Positions 1-5,038 of a stretch of DNA of 5,038 nucleotides are shown here, one piece after another. The notes under the pieces are model-generated. The model ran no database searches and was not told where the DNA came from. It was given only the letters and a program-made list of their open reading frames with translations. Origin of the DNA: Acidobacteriota bacterium (GTDB lineage Bacteria > Acidobacteriota > Terriglobia > Terriglobales > Acidobacteriaceae). The translations under genes were made by a program, and so were the position numbers. Every line of letters begins with the position of its first letter. Within the stretch, counting starts at the first letter, position 1. Where the stretch lies: assembly GCA_021778875.1 (NCBI GenBank), contig JAJYBT010000297.1, forward strand, positions 1 through 5,038, read 5' to 3'.

Positions 1-1
1 T

Positions 2-685
2 GAGATTCACCGCATGCAGCCGGTGCTGGAAGAAAAACTCTACACGGCGCTCGAGGACTACAAGCTGGACATCATCATCGGGCAGGGCCCGGCGGCGCGC
101 ACGCATGTGATGGAACTGCGGCCCTTCACGTTTGTCGGCGCGACCACGCGGCCAGGCCTGCTGAGTTCGCCGCTGCGCTCGCGCTTTGGGATACTGCTGC
201 GGCTGGAGTTTTATACCGAGGACGAGCTGCGGGTGATTGTGGAGCGCTCGGCAGAGGTGCTGCAGGTGCCCATTGACGCAGACGGCGCGGCGGAGATTGC
301 GCTACGCTCGCGCGGGACGCCGCGCATTGCCAACCGCCTGCTGCGGCGCGTGCGCGACTATGCGCAGGTGCGCGGCACGGGCGCCATCGACCGGCCCACA
401 GCCAACGCCGCGCTGACCATGCTGGAAGTGGACGCGCATGGCTTTGACGAAATCGACCGGCGGCTGCTGCTGACGATTATGCAGAAATATGATGGAGGCC
501 CGGTGGGACTGGGCACGCTGGCGGCGACGCTGGCTGAGGAAGAAGACGCGCTGGAAGAGGTCTACGAGCCGTTTCTGATTCAGATCGGATTTCTGGACCG
601 CACACCGCGCGGGCGCGTGGCGACGCGGCTGGCGTATGAGCACTTCGGATTGGCGATGCCGGGACGGCAGGCAGGGCTGTTCTGA
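2..685 (+). CDS. ruvB: Holliday junction branch migration ATPase RuvB (C-terminal part, 5' end outside window)
   Basis: RuvB is the hexameric AAA+ motor that, with RuvA, drives branch migration of Holliday junctions before RuvC cleavage; it acts in the cytoplasm on DNA. About 227 residues are visible. The fragment opens with EIHR, the remainder of the Walker B DEIH motif, so roughly the first third with the Walker A motif lies upstream. Also seen are the sensor 1 stretch FVGATTRPG (fragment residues about 44-52), the arginine-finger stretch PLRSRFG (57-63), and the sensor 2 stretch [18 protein letters not shown]. These are followed by the C-terminal winged-helix DNA-binding domain ([19 protein letters not shown] to YEHFG). 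The ending GLF then TGA fits the family's usual length. A redoxin gene follows on the same strand after 63 bp. Nothing suggests the gene is broken; the truncation is only the window edge. Identification is very secure. Confidence 0.97.
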   Translation, partial: EIHRMQPVLEEKLYTALEDYKLDIIIGQGPAARTHVMELRPFTFVGATTRPGLLSSPLRSRFGILLRLEFYTEDELRVIVERSAEVLQVPIDADGAAEIALRSRGTPRIANRLLRRVRDYAQVRGTGAIDRPTANAALTMLEVDAHGFDEIDRRLLLTIMQKYDGGPVGLGTLAATLAEEEDALEEVYEPFLIQIGFLDRTPRGRVATRLAYEHFGLAMPGRQAGLF

Positions 686-691
686 AAAGGA

Positions 692-736
692 GCGGGGTTA
701 GCGGGGTTAGCGGAGTTGGCGGAGTTAGCGGGGTTA
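692..736. repeat. Tandem array of five 9-bp units (GCGGRGTTR) between ruvB and the redoxin gene
   Basis: Five head-to-tail copies can be read at 692-700, 701-709, 710-718, 719-727 and 728-736: GCGGGGTTA, GCGGGGTTA, GCGGAGTTG, GCGGAGTTA and GCGGGGTTA. They differ only by G/A at position 5 and A/G at position 9. The octamer AGGAGCGG flanks the array at 688-695 and 736-743, overlapping its first and last units, which is what slippage or unequal exchange over a short duplicated segment could leave. The right-hand octamer supplies the Shine-Dalgarno sequence of the redoxin gene. The array fills most of the 63-bp intergenic gap. Its length is a multiple of three, so copy-number changes would preserve frame. 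The repeat itself is directly visible; any function is unknown. Confidence 0.93.
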
Positions 737-740
737 GGAG
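736..740 (+). promoter_or_regulatory. Shine-Dalgarno AGGAG fixing the redoxin start at 749
   Basis: AGGAG ends 8 nt before the ATG at 749, near-ideal spacing. The alternative in-frame TTG at 716 lies inside the repeat array with only repeat sequence upstream, and the ATG at 770 has no comparable site. This supports 749 as the start. Confidence 0.75.
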
Positions 741-748
741 CGGATGCG

Positions 749-1312
749 ATGGCACTTACGGAATCAACCATGCTGCAACTGGGCACTGCGGCGCCGGATT
801 TTGAGCTGCCTGACGTAGTGACGGGCAAGACCGTGCGGCGCGACGACTTTCGCGGGCAAAAGGCGCTGCTGGTGATTTTCATCTGCACCCATTGCCCCTA
901 TGTGAAGCACATCGAGAAGGGCCTGGCGAAGCTGGGCCATGACTACGACGGCAAGCCGGTGAGCATCGTGGCCATCAGCAGCAATGATGCGGAGAGCTAT
1001 CCTGACGACAGCCCGGCAGGACTGAAGAAGCAGGCGGAGACGCAGGGCTTCAACTTTCCTTATCTGTACGACGAGACGCAGGCCGTGGCACGGGCGTACG
1101 AAGCCGTGTGCACGCCGGACATCTATCTTTTCGGTGCGGATTTCAAGTTGGTGTATCGCGGACAGTTTGATCGCAGCAGGCCAGGCAATGGGATTCCAGT
1201 GACGGGTGAGGACTTGCGCGACGCACTCGATGCCGCACTGGCGGGCAAGACGCCGCTCGCGGAGCAGCAGCCTTCGATTGGCTGCAACATCAAGTGGAAG
1301 GCGAAGCGCTAA
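749..1312 (+). CDS. Thioredoxin-fold redoxin of the PRX-like1 (AhpC/TSA-related) group
   Basis: This 187-residue protein is probably a cytoplasmic thiol oxidoreductase or peroxidase-like protein; the physiological substrate of the group is not established. It opens with the redoxin pattern GTAAPDFELPDVVTGK (residues 12-27), followed by a beta strand and the CxxC motif C46-T-H-C49-P-Y-V-K. The segment VCTPDIYLF (120-128) carries the conserved cis-proline-type TP and a third cysteine, C121. The C-terminus PSIGCNIKWK (175-184) is a hallmark of this group. The canonical peroxiredoxin active site PxxxTxxC is absent, which argues against calling it AhpC. No signal peptide is apparent. The start at 749 is chosen for its AGGAG. 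A longer form from TTG 716 would add AELAGLGADA-like residues encoded by the repeat. It follows ruvB on the same strand, so cotranscription is possible. Its stop overlaps that of convergent galU. Confidence 0.88.
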   Translation: MALTESTMLQLGTAAPDFELPDVVTGKTVRRDDFRGQKALLVIFICTHCPYVKHIEKGLAKLGHDYDGKPVSIVAISSNDAESYPDDSPAGLKKQAETQGFNFPYLYDETQAVARAYEAVCTPDIYLFGADFKLVYRGQFDRSRPGNGIPVTGEDLRDALDAALAGKTPLAEQQPSIGCNIKWKAKR

Positions 1313-2184
1313 AGCTGCAGCCCATTAAGATATGCGCGGAATTGCGGGCCGAGATCAGGCCGCTTGAGCGCGAACTCGACAGTGGCCTGCAGCATGCCGA
1401 ATTTATCTCCAGCATCGAAGCGCTTGCCCTCAAACGTGTAGCCGAAGACCTTCTCTTCCTTGAGCAGCGCCTTGATGCCGTCGGTGAGCTGGATTTCGCC
1501 ACCCGCGCCGGGCGTTGTCTGCTCAAGCAACTCAAACACGCGCGGCGTGAGCACGTAGCGGCCGATGATGGCCTGCTTTGAGGGCGCGTCTTCAAACTTT
1601 GGCTTCTCCACCATGCCGGTGCAGTTGTAGATGCGCGGATTTGCGGGGTCTGGCGAGCCGGCCAGAACGCCGTACGCGGAGATGGCCGGTCCCTCGACTG
1701 TCTGCGTGGCCAGCACGGAGCCGGCGCGCTCATTGAAGACATCGATCATCTGCTTGAGGCAAGGGACTTCAGCATCGATCACGTCGTCGGGAAGGATCAC
1801 GGCGAAGGGCTCATTCCCGACGAATTCCTTGGCGCAGAGCACGGCGTGACCCAGGCCGAGCGGCTCCTTCTGGCGCACGTAGCTGATGCGCGCCAGCGCA
1901 GCGACACCGCGCGAAACCGCGAGCAGTTCGCTTTTGCCACGGCGCTCGAGCGTTGCATCCAGCTCGAAGCTGTGGTCGAAGTGATCCTCCATTGCGCCTT
2001 TGCCGCGGCCGGTGATGATGATGATGTGCTCGATACCGGAGTCGATGGCCTCTTCCACTCCGTACTGGATGATGGGCTTGTCAACCAGGGCCAGCATTTC
2101 TTTGGGGATAACTTTGGTGGCGGGCAGAAACCGCGTACCCAGACCGCCTGCGGGAAAGACCGCCTTCCGTACCTGTGCGCTCAT
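1309..2184 (-). CDS. galU: UTP--glucose-1-phosphate uridylyltransferase GalU
   Basis: GalU makes UDP-glucose and pyrophosphate from UTP and glucose 1-phosphate in the cytoplasm, supplying surface polysaccharides, trehalose or glycogen-type pathways and galactose metabolism. The protein has 291 residues, the usual length. It shows the nucleotidyltransferase signature PAGGLGTRFLPATKVIPKEM (11-30), IIITGRGKGAMEDHFD (55-70), the nucleotide-recognition loop QKEPLGLGHAV (105-115), and the metal-site strand ILPDDVID (130-137). Also present are VEKP (192-195), GRYVLTP (208-214) and GEIQLTDGI (229-237). All positions expected for an active enzyme appear intact. The ATG at 2184 has GGAG five nt upstream (2193-2190 on the minus strand). 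The gene lies 123 bp downstream of the DUF885 gene on the same strand and could be read from it or from its own promoter. Its TAG stop overlaps the redoxin's TAA. RfbA/RmlA-type transferases are the main alternative, but these motifs fit GalU. Confidence 0.96.
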   Translation of the reverse strand: MSAQVRKAVFPAGGLGTRFLPATKVIPKEMLALVDKPIIQYGVEEAIDSGIEHIIIITGRGKGAMEDHFDHSFELDATLERRGKSELLAVSRGVAALARISYVRQKEPLGLGHAVLCAKEFVGNEPFAVILPDDVIDAEVPCLKQMIDVFNERAGSVLATQTVEGPAISAYGVLAGSPDPANPRIYNCTGMVEKPKFEDAPSKQAIIGRYVLTPRVFELLEQTTPGAGGEIQLTDGIKALLKEEKVFGYTFEGKRFDAGDKFGMLQATVEFALKRPDLGPQFRAYLNGLQL

Positions 2185-2264
2185 TTCTTCTCCGTAACTG
2201 CAAGGATGGCCGCTGAAGACTGCGCAGCCTTTGTTCGCTCACACCAAGGCACACAAGGTAATGC

Positions 2265-2294
2265 AAGATAACTCATCAATAGGTACACCGGCAA
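2265..2294 (-). promoter_or_regulatory. Weak candidate promoter for galU (TTGCCG, 18 nt, TATCTT)
   Basis: On the minus strand, TTGCCG (2294-2289) and TATCTT (2270-2265) are separated by 18 nt, each matching the sigma-70 consensus at four of six positions. A start near 2258 would give a leader of about 74 nt. This is the best pair I see in the gap, but matches of this quality are common by chance and the sigma preferences of the organism are unknown. Treat it as a suggestion only. Confidence 0.2.
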
Positions 2295-2321
2295 TTGTTT
2301 CAACTTGTCAAAGCGCCGGTG
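2286..2321. repeat. 7-bp perfect inverted repeat around the DUF885 stop codon
   Basis: CACCGGC (2286-2292) is the reverse complement of GCCGGTG (2315-2321), with a 22-nt AT-richer loop between them that contains the TGA stop of the DUF885 gene (2310-2308). As RNA on the minus strand it could form a GC-rich stem at the 3' end of that message. No run of U follows the stem (next bases TACCTATTG), so it does not look like an intrinsic terminator. It might be an mRNA-end hairpin, a protein site, or chance. Confidence 0.4.
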
Positions 2322-4062
2322 AGTCATCTCCCAGCAAAGCTTCACGCACAATCTTAATGGGCGGAAAGCCCTGGCGGAGGAAGCTGTTGTGAAATTCCTC
2401 GAGCGAGAAGGCCGGGCCCTGCTTCTTCCTGAGGTCTTCGCGCAGCTTCAAAATCTCAAGCTTGCCCAGCGTGTAGTAGAGATACGTGGGGTCGCCCGCG
2501 CCGCGCTTTGTCTCCACGACTGCTGTCTCCTTTGACTGGTAGCCTTCCTTCTGGAAGAAGCCGATGGCCTCGTCGAACGACATTTTGCCGGTGTGCATTT
2601 CAATGCCGACGACAAAGCGCGCATCGCGCAGCAGCGCATCCTGCAACTGGCCGAGGCGCAGGAATTTCGATTCGCGCTCGTCTTTCGCGCCCTGGCCAGG
2701 CTGGCCGTAGCCCTCGTCAAGCATCATCTGCTCAGTGTAGTGAGCCCAGCCTTCAACGTTCGTGGTTGCGCCGAGCAGCTTGCGCACGCGGCTGGGAGCC
2801 TGCGGCACCCAGAGGAACTGCACGTAGTGGCCGGGATAGGCCTCATGCACCGCTGTCGAAATCACAGTGCCCACGTTGAACGAGTGCATGAAGCCCTCGA
2901 CCTGCGCGGGCGTCATGGACGGATCAGGCAGCGTGACGTTGAAGTAGGCTTCTGTCGCGTGCTTCTCGTACGGACCGGGTGTATCCATGGATGCGAAGGT
3001 GGTGGCGCGCATGAAGGGCGGCGTCTCTTCGACGATGGGGCGGATCTCGGAGGGGATGGTCAGGATGTGATGCGAGCGGATGAAGGCGTCGAGGCTGTTG
3101 AACGTGGCGCGAAAGGTATCAAGCAACTGGCCCGGCGCGGGGTGATTTTCTCCCAGCTCTTCAAGCACGGCGCGCGGGTCCTTGCTGGGCTCGAGCTCTT
3201 TTGCAATCGCGTTGAAGTGCTCTTGATTCTTGCGCAGGTCGGCTTTGCCGATTGCAAGCAGCCTGTCGAGAGGCAGATCGACCATCTCGTCGTATTCAAG
3301 CTTTTTGGCATAGGCATCTGCGCCGATGCGGAAGTCGCCATTGGAGCGGGCCAGCAGGTCGCTCTTGAGCCAGTGGAGATAGCTGTTGAGCGAGTCGATG
3401 ACGGCGGCGTTGGTTTGGGCGAACTCGGATTTGAGCGCGGGATCTTTGGCGTCGGCAAAGGCAAGCGGAACGTCGTGCTGGAAGAAGCCGATGGTGCCGG
3501 GCAACTGCTCGATGGCAATTTCGGTGAAGATGCGCGGCGGATTCGCGAGGTTTGCGCGTGCTTCAGCGAGAAGACCGGGCATCTGCTTTTCGCGCGCTAT
3601 GAGCGAGCGCAGGCGGTCGTCGGGCGAGGCGAACTTGCGCTCCATGATGGTGAAGGCTGCGTTGGCGGCGGTGCTTGAATATGTGTCCGCATCCTTCTGC
3701 CACGGGCGAATGGTCTGGAGCGTGAGCAGGCGGGAGCGGATGCTGCCCAGCACGATCTCGCGGTCGCCGCGCGTGGTCTGGTCAAGGGCTGAAGCGGGAA
3801 TGGCGGAGACACGCTGCTCGAAACTGTTGAGGGCGGCAACCTCTGCATCGATGCTGTTGCGCGAGAAGTCCTCAAGCTGGGTGTCGTACTGGTGGTAGCC
3901 AGCCGATGTTCCCTGCGTGGGCTGATAACGGAAGTAGACCTGATCCAGGTACGCATCAGAGGCGTTCTGGAACTGCTGCTTCCAGTTTTCCGTATCGGCG
4001 TGGGCGGCTATCGAGGCAGACATACAGGCTCCAATCGCAAGCAGTGCGGCAATTCTTGTCAT
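2308..4062 (-). CDS. Exported DUF885 family protein, putative zinc metallopeptidase
   Basis: From the ATG at 4062 the product has 584 residues, typical of full-length DUF885 (PF05960-type) proteins. Residues 1-22 form a signal peptide: MTR, a hydrophobic stretch IAALLAIGACMSASIAA, then HA before DTENW, giving an AHA cleavage site and suggesting a periplasmic or secreted location. The C-terminal half carries the zinc-site motif H406-E-A-Y-P-G-H412 and then N-V-E437-G-W-A-H-Y-T-E444, the expected third-ligand region. The putative catalytic residues are therefore intact. Family members are predicted peptidases; substrates are largely uncharacterised, and none can be inferred here. An in-frame ATG at 4074 would add MRGN; 4062 is preferred because AGAGGA lies directly upstream, whereas 4074 has no clear site. 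The gene follows mfd within 27 bp on the same strand, suggesting cotranscription. A C13 in the hydrophobic segment gives a borderline lipobox (AIGAC), but the preceding core is short. Confidence 0.9.
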   Translation of the reverse strand: MTRIAALLAIGACMSASIAAHADTENWKQQFQNASDAYLDQVYFRYQPTQGTSAGYHQYDTQLEDFSRNSIDAEVAALNSFEQRVSAIPASALDQTTRGDREIVLGSIRSRLLTLQTIRPWQKDADTYSSTAANAAFTIMERKFASPDDRLRSLIAREKQMPGLLAEARANLANPPRIFTEIAIEQLPGTIGFFQHDVPLAFADAKDPALKSEFAQTNAAVIDSLNSYLHWLKSDLLARSNGDFRIGADAYAKKLEYDEMVDLPLDRLLAIGKADLRKNQEHFNAIAKELEPSKDPRAVLEELGENHPAPGQLLDTFRATFNSLDAFIRSHHILTIPSEIRPIVEETPPFMRATTFASMDTPGPYEKHATEAYFNVTLPDPSMTPAQVEGFMHSFNVGTVISTAVHEAYPGHYVQFLWVPQAPSRVRKLLGATTNVEGWAHYTEQMMLDEGYGQPGQGAKDERESKFLRLGQLQDALLRDARFVVGIEMHTGKMSFDEAIGFFQKEGYQSKETAVVETKRGAGDPTYLYYTLGKLEILKLREDLRKKQGPAFSLEEFHNSFLRQGFPPIKIVREALLGDDSPAL

Positions 4063-4065
4063 GTT

Positions 4066-4071
4066 TCCTCT
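4066..4071 (-). promoter_or_regulatory. Shine-Dalgarno AGAGGA favouring the DUF885 start at 4062
   Basis: On the minus strand AGAGGA (4071-4066) is followed by AAC and then the ATG at 4062-4060. The spacing is short (3-4 nt), but the site is better than anything before the ATG at 4074, whose upstream GTAGAAGCG is a poor match. The site lies inside the coding sequence of the longer form, so both starts could be used. Confidence 0.5.
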
Positions 4072-4089
4072 CATCGCTTCTACGACTCT

Positions 4090-5037
4090 TTATGCGCCGA
4101 CTGGCTCGGGGGCTAAGTTGGCAATCAGTTCGCGAATCTCAAGCAGAACTTCATCAGGACGCGAGGCAGCCAAAGGATACTTGAGCACCCCCTGCGGTGT
4201 GAACTGCGCGCCGCGCTTGGCGTTGCGCGCGACCAGGCGCATCAGGTTCTGCGGGTCGATTTTTGCCTTCTCAGTGAAGCGAATCTGCAGCTCGGCGCGC
4301 TTGCGATCAATCTGCGCAATGCCGGCATGCTCGCACTCCATGCGCAGCGCCGCGGCCTCAAGCAGATAAACCGTGGCGTCGGGCAGCGCACCATAGCGAT
4401 CTTCCATCTCGGCGCGCAGGTCGGCGAGTACCTTCTCGTCCGCCGAGCCGGCAATCTTTTTGTACAGGCGCAGGCGCTGGTTTTCTTCCGGCACGTAGCT
4501 CTCGTCGATGCGGAGCGCGATGCCGAGATTGAGTTGGGTTGCGGGCCGCTCCTCGCTGCTCTCGCCTTTCATCTCCTTGACCGCCGCCTCAAGCATGGAG
4601 GTGTAGAGCTCGAAGCCGACCGCCTCGATGTGGCCGCTCTGCTCGCCACCGAGCATGTTGCCTGCGCCACGCAGCTCGAGGTCGAGCGCGGCGATTTTGA
4701 AGCCCGCGCCGAGATCGCTGAACTCCTTGAGCGCGGCGAGCCGGCGACGCGCAATCTCGCTCAGCTCCTTCTCGCCGGGAATGAGTAGATACGCATAAGC
4801 GCGGCGATTGGAACGGCCCACGCGCCCGCGCAGCTGGTAGAGCTCGCTGAGGCCGTGACGGTCGGCGCGGTTGATCAGCATGGTGTTGGCCAGCGGAATG
4901 TCGAGGCCGTTCTCAATAATGGTGGTGGCCACCAGCACGTCGAACTCGTGGTGCATGAAGGCGAGCATGACTTTTTCGAGTTCGCCCTCGCTCATCTGGC
5001 CGTGCCCTACGGCCACACGCGCTGCAGGCACCAGCTC
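4090..5037 (-). CDS. mfd: Transcription-repair coupling factor Mfd (C-terminal part, 5' end outside window)
   Basis: Mfd is the ATP-dependent DNA translocase that removes RNA polymerase stalled at lesions and recruits UvrA for nucleotide excision repair. The last 315 residues are visible, roughly the final quarter of a protein usually well over 1,000 residues. In fragment numbering from the right edge: the second RecA-like domain with GHGQM (11-15), motif V ATTIIENGLDIP (37-48) and motif VI YQLRGRVGRSNRRAYAYLL (67-85) carrying the arginine fingers. Next is the translocation (TRG) segment from ARRRLAALKEFSDLGAGF to RGAGNMLGGEQSG (96-135), then the C-terminal D7 region with LNLGIALRIDESYVPEENQRL. 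RecG shares the helicase and TRG parts but lacks this D7 domain, so Mfd is the better call. The TAA stop lies 15-27 bp before the DUF885 start, suggesting one transcript. The gene appears intact within the window. Confidence 0.96.
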   Translation of the reverse strand, partial: ELVPAARVAVGHGQMSEGELEKVMLAFMHHEFDVLVATTIIENGLDIPLANTMLINRADRHGLSELYQLRGRVGRSNRRAYAYLLIPGEKELSEIARRRLAALKEFSDLGAGFKIAALDLELRGAGNMLGGEQSGHIEAVGFELYTSMLEAAVKEMKGESSEERPATQLNLGIALRIDESYVPEENQRLRLYKKIAGSADEKVLADLRAEMEDRYGALPDATVYLLEAAALRMECEHAGIAQIDRKRAELQIRFTEKAKIDPQNLMRLVARNAKRGAQFTPQGVLKYPLAASRPDEVLLEIRELIANLAPEPVGA

Positions 5038-5038
5038 C

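Noticed and set aside
692..736. Repeat array as CRISPR, telomere-like or iteron origin sequence
   Set aside because: The units are contiguous 9-mers with no spacers, no cas genes are near, and no AT-rich stretch or replication gene accompanies them.
716..748. TTG at 716 as the redoxin start
   Set aside because: The extra residues are repeat-encoded, no separate Shine-Dalgarno precedes it, and the ATG at 749 has AGGAG at good spacing and matches the usual short N-terminus of the family.
1294..1581. Plus-strand open frame overlapping the redoxin end and antisense to galU
   Set aside because: It runs antisense to the conserved C-terminal part of GalU and has no recognisable motif; it is best explained as a shadow of the galU codons.
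2240..2258. CACACCAAGG followed by CACACAAGG in the galU leader region
   Set aside because: Two imperfect short direct copies with no further units or symmetry; too little to call an operator.
2286..2321. Inverted repeat as an intrinsic terminator of the DUF885 gene
   Set aside because: The loop is long (22 nt), the stem is only 7 bp, and no T-run follows it on the minus strand.
2593..3678. 361-codon plus-strand open frame opposite the DUF885 gene
   Set aside because: It is fully antisense to a gene with clear family motifs, its translation is biased to A, G, R, E and V as expected of a high-GC shadow frame, and it shows no recognisable domain.
4090..5037. RecG rather than Mfd
   Set aside because: The helicase and TRG segments are shared, but about 150 residues of D7-type C-terminal domain follow, which RecG lacks.

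Overview
This is an ordinary high-GC bacterial chromosomal segment of housekeeping genes. It has four protein-coding genes plus one tandem-repeat array, with no RNA genes, mobile elements, CRISPR or phage features. The gene set suggests a member of the Acidobacteriota (Terriglobia/Acidobacteriaceae-like): a RuvB, a PRX-like1 redoxin, GalU, a secreted DUF885 protein and Mfd, with GC-rich codon use throughout. This assignment is an inference from gene style and not a phylogenetic result. I found no convincing undescribed system.

Layout, left to right. (1) Plus strand, 2-685: the C-terminal two thirds of RuvB, the Holliday-junction branch-migration ATPase, entering the window inside its Walker B motif. 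(2) 692-736: five tandem copies of a 9-bp unit in the ruvB-redoxin gap, ending against the redoxin's Shine-Dalgarno sequence. (3) Plus strand, 749-1312: a thioredoxin-fold PRX-like1 redoxin with a CTHC motif. (4) Minus strand, 1309-2184: galU, convergent with the redoxin, the two stop codons sharing the tetranucleotide CTAA. (5) 2185-2307: a 123-bp gap with an inverted repeat and only weak promoter-like boxes. (6) Minus strand, 2308-4062 (or 4074): an exported DUF885 putative zinc metallopeptidase. (7) Minus strand, 4090-5037: the C-terminal part of Mfd, the transcription-repair coupling factor, cut by the right edge.

The window therefore has two converging transcription units: ruvB-redoxin on the plus strand, and mfd-DUF885(-galU) on the minus strand. 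mfd and the DUF885 gene are separated by only 15-27 bp and are probably cotranscribed. galU lies 123 bp further on and may have its own promoter. The genes belong to different processes: recombination repair, thiol redox, UDP-glucose supply, exported peptidase activity and transcription-coupled repair. No shared pathway is visible beyond the presence of two DNA-repair genes, ruvB and mfd, one at each edge. The points worth a second look are the 9-bp repeat array, the absence of any in-frame stop between the ruvB stop and the redoxin start, the overlapping convergent stops, and the mfd-peptidase linkage.
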